NCBI GenBank assembly: GCA_965218045.1
Contig: CBDCJX010000001.1
Coordinates: 186,001 to 250,000, forward strand
Direction of reading: 5' to 3'
Source: CAVRCA01 sp965218045
GTDB lineage: Bacteria > Pseudomonadota > Alphaproteobacteria > Acetobacterales > Acetobacteraceae
DNA length: 64,000 nucleotides
This document shows positions 26,894-37,020 of this stretch, in pieces; the stretch's first letter is position 1, and every line of letters starts with the position of its first letter. The notes under the pieces are model-generated. The model saw only the letters and a program-made list of their open reading frames with translations, was not told the origin of the DNA and did not search any database. Made by a program: the position numbers and the translations under genes.

Positions 26894-27699
26894 GATCGCG
26901 CCTGCTCGTCGCCTGGCTGATCGCCGGCTACGCCTTCCTCTATCTCCCTATCGCGTTGCTGGTGACGTTCAGCTTCAACGACTCCCGGCTGCTGACGGCG
27001 TGGAGCGGCTTCTCCTGGCGTTGGTACGGCGCGCTGTGGCGCGATGCCCCCTTGATCGACGCGGCGCTGCTGTCGCTGCGCATCGGCGTGCTGTCGGCCA
27101 GCGTGGCGACCCTGATGGGCACCGCCGCCGGCTATGCGTTGGCCCGGTTCGGCCGGTTTCGCGGCCGTGGCCCGTTCGCCGCCGCGCTGGCGGTCCCGCT
27201 GGTGCTGCCCGATATCGTCATCGGCCTGTCGCTGCTGCTGCTGTTCGTGTCGATGCAGCGGCTGACCGGCTGGCCGGCGGGTCGCGGCGCGACCACTATC
27301 GCGATCGCGCATGCCAGTTTCGCCTTCGCCTACGTCGCGGTGGTGGTGCAGGGGCGGCTGGCCGAGGCCGGTGCCGAGCTGGAGGAGGCCGCCGCCGATC
27401 TGGGTGCGCCGCCCTGGAAGGGGTTCCTGCTGATCACCGTGCCGCTGATGGCCCCGGCCTTGATCTCGGGCTGGCTGCTCGCCTTCACCCTCTCGCTCGA
27501 TGATCTGGTGGTGGCGAGCTTCGTTTCCGGGCCGGGCGCCTCGACCTTGCCGATGGTGCTGTTCTCCGCCATGCGCCTCGGCATCACGCCGGAGATGAAC
27601 GCGCTCGCCACGGTGGTGATCGGCATTGTCCTGGCCGCGCTCGGCGGCGCATGGCTGCTGCGTCACTCGCCCGTTGCCCGGCGGTCGGCGCTTCGCTAG
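26890..27699 (+). CDS. Polyamine-type ABC transporter permease (PotC/PotI family)
   Basis: 269 residues with about six membrane segments. It begins with the family's YLPIALLVTFSFNDS stretch and carries the coupling loop LEEAAADLGAPPWKGFLLITVPLM, nearly the same as its partner's. ATG 26890 overlaps the upstream stop (ATGA). It closes the transporter operon; an aminotransferase starts 36 bases later, so read-through is likely. Confidence 0.92.
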   Translation: MRSRLLVAWLIAGYAFLYLPIALLVTFSFNDSRLLTAWSGFSWRWYGALWRDAPLIDAALLSLRIGVLSASVATLMGTAAGYALARFGRFRGRGPFAAALAVPLVLPDIVIGLSLLLLFVSMQRLTGWPAGRGATTIAIAHASFAFAYVAVVVQGRLAEAGAELEEAAADLGAPPWKGFLLITVPLMAPALISGWLLAFTLSLDDLVVASFVSGPGASTLPMVLFSAMRLGITPEMNALATVVIGIVLAALGGAWLLRHSPVARRSALR

Positions 27700-27735
27700 T
27701 TTCCGCCGTTTTCCAAGCAGGACATTGAGCTTGCC

Positions 27736-28938
27736 ATGACACTCACCGCCGCCCGTCTCGATCGCATCAGCCCGAGCCAGACGATGGGCGTGGCAGCGAA
27801 GGCCCGCGCCCTCAAGGCTGCGGGTCGGGACGTGATCGGCCTCGCGGCCGGCGAGCCCGATTTCGATACGCCGCGCAACATCAAGGAAGCGGCGATCCGC
27901 GCCATCGAGGCGGGCGAGACCAAATACACCGACGTCGCCGGGGCGCCCGCGCTGCGCCGGGCGGTTGCCGAGAAATTCAAGCGGGAGAATGGCATCGACT
28001 ACAAGCCGGAGGAGGTCATCATCTCCTCAGGCTGCAAGCAGGTGATTTTCAACTGCATGGTCGCCACGCTCGATCCGGGCGACGAGGTCATCATCCCCTC
28101 GCCATGCTGGGTCAGTTATCCGGATATCGTCTCGCTCGCCGAGGGCACGCCGGTGCTTGTGCCGTGTGGGCAGAACAACGGCTTCAAGTTGCGCCCCGAG
28201 GACCTGGAGGCAGCGATCACGCCTCGGACCAAATGGTTTCTGCTGAACAATCCGTGCAATCCGACGGGCGCGGCGTACGATGCGGGGGAGATCCGTGCGC
28301 TCTGCGACGTGATGCTGCGCCATCCCGACGTCTGGATCGCGACGGACGACATCTACGAGAAGCTGGCGTTCGGCGGATTCAAGCCGGCCACCTTCGTGCA
28401 AGTGGAGCCAAGGCTGCGCGACCGCACGGTGACGATGAACGGCGTTTCCAAGTCCTATGCAATGACCGGCTGGCGCATCGGCTACGCCGCTGCTCCCGCG
28501 CATCTCATCAAGGCAATGGACAAGCTGCAGAGCCAGTCAACCGCGTGCGCTTCCTCCATCGGACAGGCGGCGGCGCTCGAGGCGCTGACCGGGCCACAAG
28601 AATCGATCCCGCCGATGGTTGCCGAATATGAGCGCCGTCGCGACATGGTCGTGGAGATGTTGAACGCCTCCCCGGGTATCAACTGCCACAAGCCGGAGGG
28701 CGCGTTCTACGTCTATCCCAGCTTGCACGGCTGCATCGGCAAGACCAGCAAGGCCGGCGCCAAGATCGTCGATGACGCGTCGTTCGTGACCGCGCTGCTG
28801 GAGGAGGAGGGGGTCGCCGCGGTGCATGGCTCGGCGTTCTGCTTCCCCGGCCATTTCCGCATCAGCTACGCGACCGACACCAACTCGTTGCGCGAAGCGT
28901 GTACGCGCATCCAGCGCTTCTGCCGGAGCTTGTCCTGA
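27736..28938 (+). CDS. Class I PLP-dependent aminotransferase (aspartate aminotransferase family), copy 1
   Basis: 400 residues, fold type I. LAAGEPDFDTP, the NNPCNPTGAAY motif, and the Schiff-base Lys at about residue 239 in GVSKSYAMTGWRIG are intact, as is the carboxylate-binding Arg in FRISYAT. It exchanges amino groups between amino acids and 2-oxo acids, using aspartate or aromatic donors in this family. A paralogue begins 1 base after its stop. Its position behind a polyamine transporter may indicate use of transported amines, but the class I fold does not usually take diamines. Confidence 0.92.
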   Translation: MTLTAARLDRISPSQTMGVAAKARALKAAGRDVIGLAAGEPDFDTPRNIKEAAIRAIEAGETKYTDVAGAPALRRAVAEKFKRENGIDYKPEEVIISSGCKQVIFNCMVATLDPGDEVIIPSPCWVSYPDIVSLAEGTPVLVPCGQNNGFKLRPEDLEAAITPRTKWFLLNNPCNPTGAAYDAGEIRALCDVMLRHPDVWIATDDIYEKLAFGGFKPATFVQVEPRLRDRTVTMNGVSKSYAMTGWRIGYAAAPAHLIKAMDKLQSQSTACASSIGQAAALEALTGPQESIPPMVAEYERRRDMVVEMLNASPGINCHKPEGAFYVYPSLHGCIGKTSKAGAKIVDDASFVTALLEEEGVAAVHGSAFCFPGHFRISYATDTNSLREACTRIQRFCRSLS

Positions 28939-28939
28939 C

Positions 28940-30145
28940 ATGCCCGCGCTCGCCGAGCGGCTGAAACGGACGCAGGTCGCCTCGTCGGTGCAGATGTCGA
29001 TCCGCGCCCGCGAGTTGCGCGCGTTGGGCAAGGACGTGATCTCGCTGGCGATCGGCGAGCCGGATTTTGCCACCCCGCGACACGCGATCGAGGCGGGGTA
29101 TCAGGCGGCGCTGCGCGGCGAGACCAAGTACCCGCCGCAGGACGGCACCAAGGCGCTGAAGGATGCGGTCGCGCGCAAGTTCAAGCGCGACAACGATCTT
29201 GACTACTCACCGGACGGCGAGATCATCGTCTGCAACGGCGGCAAGCAGGCCCTGTATAGTGCTTTCATGGCGACGTTGGACGATGGCGACGAGGTCATCA
29301 TCCCGTCGCCGTACTGGGTCGCCTATCCGTTGATGGTGCAGCTCATCGGCGGCAAGCCGGTGTTCGTGAACTGCCCGCAGAACAACGGCTTCAAGCCGCG
29401 ACCCGAGGACATCGACGCCGCGATCACGCCGCGCACCAAGTGGCTGATGCTGAACCTGCCGAACAACCCGACCGGTGCCGCCTGCTCGCGCGCCGAGCTG
29501 GAAGCCATCGCCGCCGTGATGCGCCAGCATCCCGACGTGTGGATCATGGCCGACGACATGTACGAGCATCTGTGTTTCGACGGCTTCGAGCACGCCACCA
29601 TCGCGCAGGTCGATCCGGCGCTGAAGGATCGCACCCTGACGATCAGCGGCGTATCCAAGACCTACGCCATGACCGGCTGGCGCATCGGCTTCGCCGGCGG
29701 TCCGCGAAACCTGATCCGCGCCATGACCAACATGCAGGGCCATGCGACAGCCGGCATTTCCTCGGTCGGGCAAGCGGCGGCGGCGGCGGCGCTCGATGGA
29801 CCGCAGGACGAAGCGCAAGCGATGGTTGCCGCCTACAAGCGCCGGCGTGACCTGGTGGTCGAGGGGCTGAACGCCTGCCCTGGCATGACCTGCCACAAGC
29901 CGGAGGGCGCGTTCTACGTGTTCCCCAATATCGCCGGCTGCCTTGGCAAGACCTCCGGCGGCGGGCGGACGATCGCGACCGATCAGGATTTCTGCACGGC
30001 TCTGCTCGAGGAGCAGCTTGTCGCGACGGTGCATGGCAGCTCGTTCGGCATGAGCCCCTATGTGCGGATCAGCTACGCCACCGATGACGCCGCGCTGGTC
30101 GAGGCGTGCCGGCGCATCCGCTCGTTCTGCGCCGAGCTGCACTGA
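28940..30145 (+). CDS. Class I PLP-dependent aminotransferase (aspartate aminotransferase family), copy 2
   Basis: 401 residues, a clear tandem paralogue of the gene before it; by eye roughly half the residues agree, including shared blocks such as KFKR, DGDEVIIPSP and QNNGFK. The Schiff-base Lys is at about residue 240 in GVSKTYAMTGWRIG. ATG 28940 starts directly after the copy-1 stop. Differences around the substrate loop (LPNNPTGAACS against NPCNPTGAAY) suggest diverged specificity. Confidence 0.92.
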   Translation: MPALAERLKRTQVASSVQMSIRARELRALGKDVISLAIGEPDFATPRHAIEAGYQAALRGETKYPPQDGTKALKDAVARKFKRDNDLDYSPDGEIIVCNGGKQALYSAFMATLDDGDEVIIPSPYWVAYPLMVQLIGGKPVFVNCPQNNGFKPRPEDIDAAITPRTKWLMLNLPNNPTGAACSRAELEAIAAVMRQHPDVWIMADDMYEHLCFDGFEHATIAQVDPALKDRTLTISGVSKTYAMTGWRIGFAGGPRNLIRAMTNMQGHATAGISSVGQAAAAAALDGPQDEAQAMVAAYKRRRDLVVEGLNACPGMTCHKPEGAFYVFPNIAGCLGKTSGGGRTIATDQDFCTALLEEQLVATVHGSSFGMSPYVRISYATDDAALVEACRRIRSFCAELH

Positions 30146-30150
30146 TCCCG

Positions 30151-31227
30151 TTGCGCCAGACCCTCGCTGCGATCCTCGCGTTGCTGCTCGCGATGGCGGC
30201 GGCTCACGCGGCTCCGCCTCCGGACCGGCTGGCCGTGCTGCGGCGCGGGGTGAATCTGACCAACTGGTTCCGCTACCCGGCGCGGCAGGACGCGGCGGCG
30301 ATCCGCGCCTATATCGGCGATCCGGCGATCGAGGATTTGCGCCGGGCGGGCTTCACCTTCGTACGACTGGCGGTGCAGCCGGAGTTCCTGCTGGGTGCCC
30401 CGGCCGAGCGGCTGGAGCTCCTCGCCGAGGCGATCGGGCGGGTGCAGCGCCACGGCCTCGCCGTGGTCGTCGAGGTGCATCCGACGAGTTGGCATCTGGA
30501 GACCTCCGCCGCTGACCGGGTCAAGCTCGGCTTGACTTGGCGGCAGCTCGCGCCGGTGCTCGCCCGCTTCGATCCCCGCCTCACCTTTCCGGAAGTGGTC
30601 AACGAGCCGGTGTTCGGCAACGAGAACGCCCGGTGGGAGGTCCTGCAGCGCCACATTCTGGCGATCATCCGCGTCGGCTTCCCCGCCGCGACCGTCGTGC
30701 TGAGCGGGAACGATTGGAGCAGTGTCGACGGGCTGCTGCGGCTGCACCCGGTCGCGGACCCGAACGTGGTCTACACCCTGCACTTCTACGAGCCGACGAT
30801 TCTGACCACCCTTGCCGCGTTCGAGCCGGGGCTCGATCGGGCCGCGCTTGCCACCTTGCCGTTCCCGGTTTCCGGCTCCTGCGGCTCGGGCGGCAGCGGC
30901 CGGACCTTGGCGGTGATGCAATACTACTGTTCCGGCAACTGGAACGCGGCGATGGTGCGGAGCCGGCTCGCCCTCGCCGCCGATTGGGGCAGGCGCAACC
31001 ACGCGGCGGTGATCGTCGGCGAGTTCGGCGCGACCAACCAGCTCAATACGGCGGCCCGGCTGGCGTGGCTGACCGCGGTGCGTCGCGCTGCCGCCGATCA
31101 GGGGCTCGGCTGGGCCCTCTGGGGCTATGATGACATCATGGGTCTTGCCGTGCGCCGCCCGCCGGGCGAGCGTCCGGCGCTCGACCCCGATGTGCTGCAC
31201 GCGCTCGGCTTGCGAGTGCCCGGCTGA
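30151..31227 (+). CDS. Secreted glycoside hydrolase family 5 (cellulase-type) protein
   Basis: About 358 residues. A signal peptide (RQTLAAILALLLAMAAAHA) leads a GH5 TIM barrel: LRRGVNLTNWF at the N-terminus, the acid/base Glu in EVVNEPVFGNE, and the nucleophile Glu in VIVGEFGATNQ. It hydrolyses beta-glucan-like chains outside the cytoplasm. The start is unsure: I use TTG 30151, six bases after the upstream stop, while a GTG at 30106 would give 15 extra residues and overlap the aminotransferase by 40 bases. A cluster position between aminotransferases and Lin0512 genes is unusual for a GH5. Confidence 0.87.
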   Translation: MRQTLAAILALLLAMAAAHAAPPPDRLAVLRRGVNLTNWFRYPARQDAAAIRAYIGDPAIEDLRRAGFTFVRLAVQPEFLLGAPAERLELLAEAIGRVQRHGLAVVVEVHPTSWHLETSAADRVKLGLTWRQLAPVLARFDPRLTFPEVVNEPVFGNENARWEVLQRHILAIIRVGFPAATVVLSGNDWSSVDGLLRLHPVADPNVVYTLHFYEPTILTTLAAFEPGLDRAALATLPFPVSGSCGSGGSGRTLAVMQYYCSGNWNAAMVRSRLALAADWGRRNHAAVIVGEFGATNQLNTAARLAWLTAVRRAAADQGLGWALWGYDDIMGLAVRRPPGERPALDPDVLHALGLRVPG

Positions 31228-31252
31228 GCCACCAACAGGGAGGAAGTGCCAC

Positions 31253-31609
31253 ATGGCGTTGCAGCGAATGGCGCTACAGATCGGGATGGGCACCGACATA
31301 CGCGGGGCGGACTACACCAAGGCGGCGGTCCGCGCGTTGCGCGATGCGCTCTGGCACAACTCGCTGAGCGTGGCCAACGCGCTCGGTCTGCCGGTCGACG
31401 ACATGCGCGTCGAAGTGACCATCGGCGTGCCGCGACCGGATCGGGTCGACAAGGAGGCGGTGCTTGCGGTGCTGCCGCATGGCACCGGGACTGTTACCGT
31501 GGTCGAGGGCGGGCTGGAGATCGCCAACGAAGCCGGCACCGACTCGACGATCATCGCCAGCGCCGCCGCCATCGTGCGGCTCGACATCCCCGAGGGGAGG
31601 ACGGCATGA
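31253..31609 (+). CDS. Lin0512 family protein, copy 1
   Basis: 118 residues matching the small Lin0512 conserved-hypothetical family: LQIGMGTDIRGADYTKAAVRALRDALWHNSL, then EVTIGVPRPDRVD. GGGAGG is placed well before ATG 31253. The stop overlaps the start of a second copy, implying translational coupling and perhaps a hetero-oligomer. The fold resembles small alpha/beta barrels of oligomeric proteins; no biochemical role is known to me. Confidence 0.85.
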   Translation: MALQRMALQIGMGTDIRGADYTKAAVRALRDALWHNSLSVANALGLPVDDMRVEVTIGVPRPDRVDKEAVLAVLPHGTGTVTVVEGGLEIANEAGTDSTIIASAAAIVRLDIPEGRTA

Positions 31610-31947
31610 CGGCCAGACGCGTCATCCTGGAGCTGGGCACCGGCAACGATCTGCACGGCGGCGACTACACCAAGGCGGCGATCCGGGCGGTGCAGGACGC
31701 CATCCATCACAGCTCGCTGACCATGCTGCGGACCCTGAAAGTGCCGGCCTCGTCGATGCAGGTCGAGGTCACCCTCGGCGTCCAGCGACCCGACCGGGTG
31801 GACGCCGCCGCGGTGCAGGCGACGTTGCCGCATGGCGTGGTCACGGTGAACGTGGTCAAGGGCGGGCTCGACGTGCCCGATGACGAGGTCGACGACGTGG
31901 CGGTGATCGCCAACGCCGCGGTTTCGGTCAGGCTCGACCTGCCCTGA
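31606..31947 (+). CDS. Lin0512 family protein, copy 2
   Basis: 113 residues, a diverged tandem copy of the previous gene: it shares GxDYTKAA(I/V)RA, the H(N/S)SL segment, EVT(L/I)GV and RPDRVD. The start ATG overlaps the upstream stop (ATGA). It ends 16 bases from the convergent dnaJ. The function is unknown; the preserved pair suggests that the two products work together. Confidence 0.85.
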   Translation: MTARRVILELGTGNDLHGGDYTKAAIRAVQDAIHHSSLTMLRTLKVPASSMQVEVTLGVQRPDRVDAAAVQATLPHGVVTVNVVKGGLDVPDDEVDDVAVIANAAVSVRLDLP

Positions 31948-31963
31948 CGAGCCGAGGCCGCGT

Positions 31964-33112
31964 CTACCCGCGCGGACCCTCGAAGAACTCCTTGACCTTG
32001 GCGAAGAAACCTTCGTGGTCGGGATGCGCCTTGTCGCCGTCGGTCGCTTCCGACTCGAACTGCTCCAGCAATTCGCGCTGCCGTCGGGTGAGGTTCTGCG
32101 GGGTCTCCACCGCGACCTGGATATACATGTCGCCGCGTGACACGCTGCGCAGCACGGAAAAGCCCTTGCCGCGCAGGCGGAACTGATCGCCGGTCTGGGT
32201 TCCCGGTGGGATTTTCACCCGTGTTTTGGAGCCATCAATCACCGGCACCTCGATGTCACCGCCGAGTGCTGCCTGGGTCATGCGCAAGGGCACCCGCATC
32301 AGCACATTGGCGGCATCGCGCTGGAACAGGTGGTGCGGCCGGATGGCGACATGCACGTAGAGGTCGCCGGGCGGCGCGCCCTGGCCGCCAGCCTCGCCCT
32401 CGCCGCTGAGACGAATACGGGTGCCGTCCTCGACACCGGGCGGAATGGTGACCTGCAACGATCGCTCGCGCTGCACCGTGCCCGCACCTTGGCAGACGCG
32501 GCAGGGATTGCGGATGACGCGGCCCGCGCCGCCGCAGGTCGGGCAGGTCCGCTCGACGAGGAACAAGCCCTGCTGCGCACGCACCCGCCCGGCGCCACCG
32601 CAGGTGCCGCAGGGCTCCGCCGGCTTGCCCTTGTCCTCCGAGCCGGTGCCGGAGCAAGCCTCGCAGGCGACGCGAGTGGGCACGCGCAGGGAAACCTTGG
32701 CGCCGGCAAACGCCTCGGCCAAGTCGATCTCGACGCCTTGACGGATGTCGGTGCCAGCCCGGGTGCGACCGCCGCCGCGACGCCCGCCCATGAACTCGCC
32801 GAACATCTGGTCGAAGATGTCGCCCAGACCGCCGCCGCCGGCGGAAAAATCGAAACCGCCGGCAAACCCGCCGCCACCGCCGCCGTTCTCGAAAGCGGCG
32901 TGACCAAACCGGTCGTACGCCGCGCGCTTCTGGTCGTCGCGCAGGATTTCATAGGCCTCGCTGACCTCCTTGAACCGCGCCTCCGCCTTGGCGTCGCCCG
33001 CGTTGCGGTCAGGGTGATACTGCATCGCGAGCTTGCGGTAGGCTCGTTTGAGGTCGTCCGCGCTCGCGTCGCGCGCCACGCCAAGCGTGGCGTAATAATC
33101 CTGCTTCGCCAT
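31964..33112 (-). CDS. dnaJ: Molecular chaperone DnaJ
   Basis: 382-residue Hsp40 co-chaperone that stimulates DnaK ATPase. The N-terminal J-domain holds HPD in YHPDRNAGD, a Gly/Phe-rich linker follows, and then four CxxCxG zinc repeats (CEACSG, CGTCGG, CPTCGG, CRVCQG) and the C-terminal peptide-binding domains. It is a type I DnaJ of normal length. It is 138 bases downstream of dnaK, with a strong hairpin between them. Confidence 0.97.
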   Translation of the reverse strand: MAKQDYYATLGVARDASADDLKRAYRKLAMQYHPDRNAGDAKAEARFKEVSEAYEILRDDQKRAAYDRFGHAAFENGGGGGGFAGGFDFSAGGGGLGDIFDQMFGEFMGGRRGGGRTRAGTDIRQGVEIDLAEAFAGAKVSLRVPTRVACEACSGTGSEDKGKPAEPCGTCGGAGRVRAQQGLFLVERTCPTCGGAGRVIRNPCRVCQGAGTVQRERSLQVTIPPGVEDGTRIRLSGEGEAGGQGAPPGDLYVHVAIRPHHLFQRDAANVLMRVPLRMTQAALGGDIEVPVIDGSKTRVKIPPGTQTGDQFRLRGKGFSVLRSVSRGDMYIQVAVETPQNLTRRQRELLEQFESEATDGDKAHPDHEGFFAKVKEFFEGPRG

Positions 33113-33173
33113 GTCAGCTCTTCACCCGGATCAGCCCTCATTTGGCGCTGTGCGCGACCAGGCCGCGCCATGG

Positions 33174-33225
33174 GACAACAAACCGATCGCGCCCGCCTTC
33201 ATACGAAGCGCGGGCGCGAGTCGGT
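33174..33225 (-). terminator. Large hairpin with T-rich tail between dnaK and dnaJ
   Basis: On the minus strand an 18-bp interrupted stem (ACCGA, then CGCGCCCGC, then CTTC, with matching arms) closes on a 4-base loop and is followed by TTTGTTGT. It starts 25 bases after the dnaK stop. It would end most dnaK transcripts, or attenuate read-through to dnaJ, giving more DnaK than DnaJ. Confidence 0.7.
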
Positions 33226-33250
33226 CACTTCAGAAACTCGCCCGAGACGA

Positions 33251-35179
<1,929 letters not shown>

Positions 35180-35249
35180 ATAAAGCTCCTTTTCAGCGGA
35201 TGCGCGCGGCCCGAGGCACCGCCGGCATCCCCACGATGAGACAGAGGGG

Positions 35250-35278
35250 ATGTATTCAACGCCCCCCGCCGCAACAAG
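35250..35278 (-). promoter_or_regulatory. Candidate heat-shock-type promoter of dnaK
   Basis: In the 154 bases between grpE and dnaK the minus strand has CTTGTTG (35272-35278) and, at near-normal spacing, GAATACAT (35250-35257). CTTG is the hallmark -35 core of alphaproteobacterial sigma-32 promoters; the -10 match is poor. No CIRCE inverted repeat is seen. Confidence 0.35.
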
Positions 35279-35333
35279 GGCGGAGTGCATGTTTCATGGG
35301 CAGGATGCCACATTCCGCCCTGCGGCCTGGCGA

Positions 35334-35948
35334 TCACGCGGTCTGGTTCATGCGCGGCGTGATCCCGCCGGCTTGCGTCGTCGGGGCCTTGGCCACCACC
35401 ACCATCGCGGGGCGCAGCAGCCGCCCGTTGAGCGTCCAGACCGGGGTCCACGCCTGCATCACGGTCCCTGGCGGGTGCTCGGCGCTCTCCTGCTCGGCCA
35501 TCGCCTGGTGCAGGTTGGGATCGAACCCGCTCCCGGACGGGTCCTCCTTGCGAACTCCGTTCCGCTCTAGCAGGCCGAGGAAGCTGCGTTCGACCCCTTC
35601 AAAACCCTCTCGCAGGCGGCCGACGATCTCGGGCTCGCCTGGTTGGGCGGGCGGCAGGCTGTCGAGGCCGCGACGCAGATTCTCGGCGGCTTCGGCGACG
35701 TCGGCAGCGAATTTCTGCACCGCGTACTGGCGGGTCTCGTCGACGTCCCGCTTGGCCCGGGCGCGGACATTGGCGATCTCCGCTTCCGAGCGCATCCAGC
35801 GATTGCGCATCTCCGCTACCTCGGCTTCGAGCTCGGCGATGCGTGACGTCGCTGCCTGCATCAGCTCTTCGGGGCTTGCACCGGGATCCGAGGTCGTCGT
35901 GGAGGCCGGTTGATCGGGAAAGTCGGTCTTCTCGGAATGATTGCTCAT
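35334..35948 (-). CDS. grpE: Nucleotide exchange factor GrpE
   Basis: 204 residues. It releases ADP from DnaK. A charged disordered N-terminus leads to the long dimerisation helix (ISELEAEV-like region: RIAELEAEVAEMRNRWMRSEAEIANVRAR broken by charged residues), and the C-terminal beta-wing domain carries PNLHQAMAEQES, PGTVMQ and LLRPAMVVVAK. ATG 35948 is chosen; a TTG four codons earlier is also in frame. It is 154 bases upstream of dnaK with its own promoter candidate. Confidence 0.96.
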   Translation of the reverse strand: MSNHSEKTDFPDQPASTTTSDPGASPEELMQAATSRIAELEAEVAEMRNRWMRSEAEIANVRARAKRDVDETRQYAVQKFAADVAEAAENLRRGLDSLPPAQPGEPEIVGRLREGFEGVERSFLGLLERNGVRKEDPSGSGFDPNLHQAMAEQESAEHPPGTVMQAWTPVWTLNGRLLRPAMVVVAKAPTTQAGGITPRMNQTA

Positions 35949-35996
35949 GGCGCGGTTCAAGTGGTGCGGGCGGGGACGGCGGACAAGCGGCGATGG

Positions 35997-36026
35997 CTTA
36001 TAGCCGCAACCGCCATCGGTAGGTAA
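35997..36026 (-). promoter_or_regulatory. Candidate promoter of grpE
   Basis: On the minus strand TTACCT (36021-36026) and TATAAG (35997-36002) are separated by 18 bases; the predicted start lies about 42 bases before the grpE ATG. The surrounding 229-base gap to the next gene shows nothing else. Confidence 0.4.
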
Positions 36027-36177
36027 GGGGCGAAGGCACCTGCCAGCTTGCGCGCCGACCCTTATACCCGCCGCCGTAAGTTCCTACCCGTCTGGGCCGT
36101 GCTCGGCGCAGGCCGAGCATCCACGGCTTCGCTCACGTGTAGGCTGCGGAAGGGAGTTTCGTTTTGAAAACGCAACA

Positions 36178-36861
36178 TTATGGACACGCCAAGGCGGGCG
36201 ATGCGTCAGGCTCGAAAAGCGGCGGTGGCCAGGAGGGCAGGGAACTCGACTTGGCAGGCGCGGTCCGGCGACGCCCCAATGGGGCGTGGGGTGGGGCTTG
36301 CGGTGGGGTGTGGGCCGGGGTGTCGGGCGACGCCTCGCCCGGCGCGGCGTCGAGCGCCGCCGCAGCGAGCGGTGGCTCCGAACGCGGCGGCTTTGGCGGC
36401 AGCCGCAGCGGCGCGGGCAGCGGGTCGTTGGTCAGCCGGCGCCACAGCGGGCGCAGCAGCCGACCCGCTTGCGGCGACGCCGCGAGCAGCGCCTGCATCT
36501 CCGGATCATCGACCAGCGCCAGCAGCCAGGCGCCGAGATACCCGGCGCCGAACCGCGCCAGCACCGGGCCGCCCGGCAGCTTCGACCGCTCCGGTGGTGT
36601 CGACTCGGCCGGCTCGGCTGCCCGGCGCGGCGCCCGGTCCTTGCGCGGCGCAAGCGTCCCGGCGGCGAACTGCGCATGCAGCGCGGCGAGTTTCCGCGTC
36701 GTGCGCTGCAGGTACTTCCACAGCAGCAAGGCAAGCGGCCCCAGCACGTCGCGGTTCCGGGGGTTCCGGTCGACCCAATCGGCAAGCGTCCACCTCAGCC
36801 GCTCGACGAGCAGGCCGAAGCGGCACATCAAGCCGGTTGGGGTGGAGGGGGCTGGGGACAT
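36178..36861 (-). CDS. Hypothetical protein, Pro/Ala-rich C-terminus
   Basis: 227 residues; no recognised domain. The N-terminal 120 residues are ordered-looking and basic (LVERLRWTLADWVDRNP, LALLLWKYLQRTTRKLAALHAQFAAG), then FGAGYLGAWLLALVDDPEMQALLAA, and the last 80 are Pro/Ala-rich and probably disordered. Similar proteins occur in Acetobacteraceae, as far as I recall. The promoter puts the transcription start within about two bases of the ATG, so there is no Shine-Dalgarno. Confidence 0.65.
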   Translation of the reverse strand: MSPAPSTPTGLMCRFGLLVERLRWTLADWVDRNPRNRDVLGPLALLLWKYLQRTTRKLAALHAQFAAGTLAPRKDRAPRRAAEPAESTPPERSKLPGGPVLARFGAGYLGAWLLALVDDPEMQALLAASPQAGRLLRPLWRRLTNDPLPAPLRLPPKPPRSEPPLAAAALDAAPGEASPDTPAHTPPQAPPHAPLGRRRTAPAKSSSLPSWPPPLFEPDASPALACP

Positions 36862-36869
36862 GGGCGGAG

Positions 36870-36899
36870 TTTATACGCCTCGGTTATACACGGTGTCAA
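36870..36899 (-). promoter_or_regulatory. Near-consensus promoter giving a leaderless mRNA
   Basis: TTGACA (36894-36899) and TATAAA (36870-36875) on the minus strand are spaced 18 bases. Only 8 bases lie between the -10 box and the ATG at 36861, so the predicted transcript begins at or just before the start codon. Confidence 0.65.
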
Positions 36900-37020
36900 G
36901 GCTGTTATTCTATCTGTCAGAGCTCTTGCGCTCCAGAGGCGAAACCGGGGTGTTGCCGCCAGCCTCGCTGAGGCATGCGCCGACCTTGGCTGAAACCGGT
37001 CAGGGATAGGGCTTGCGATA

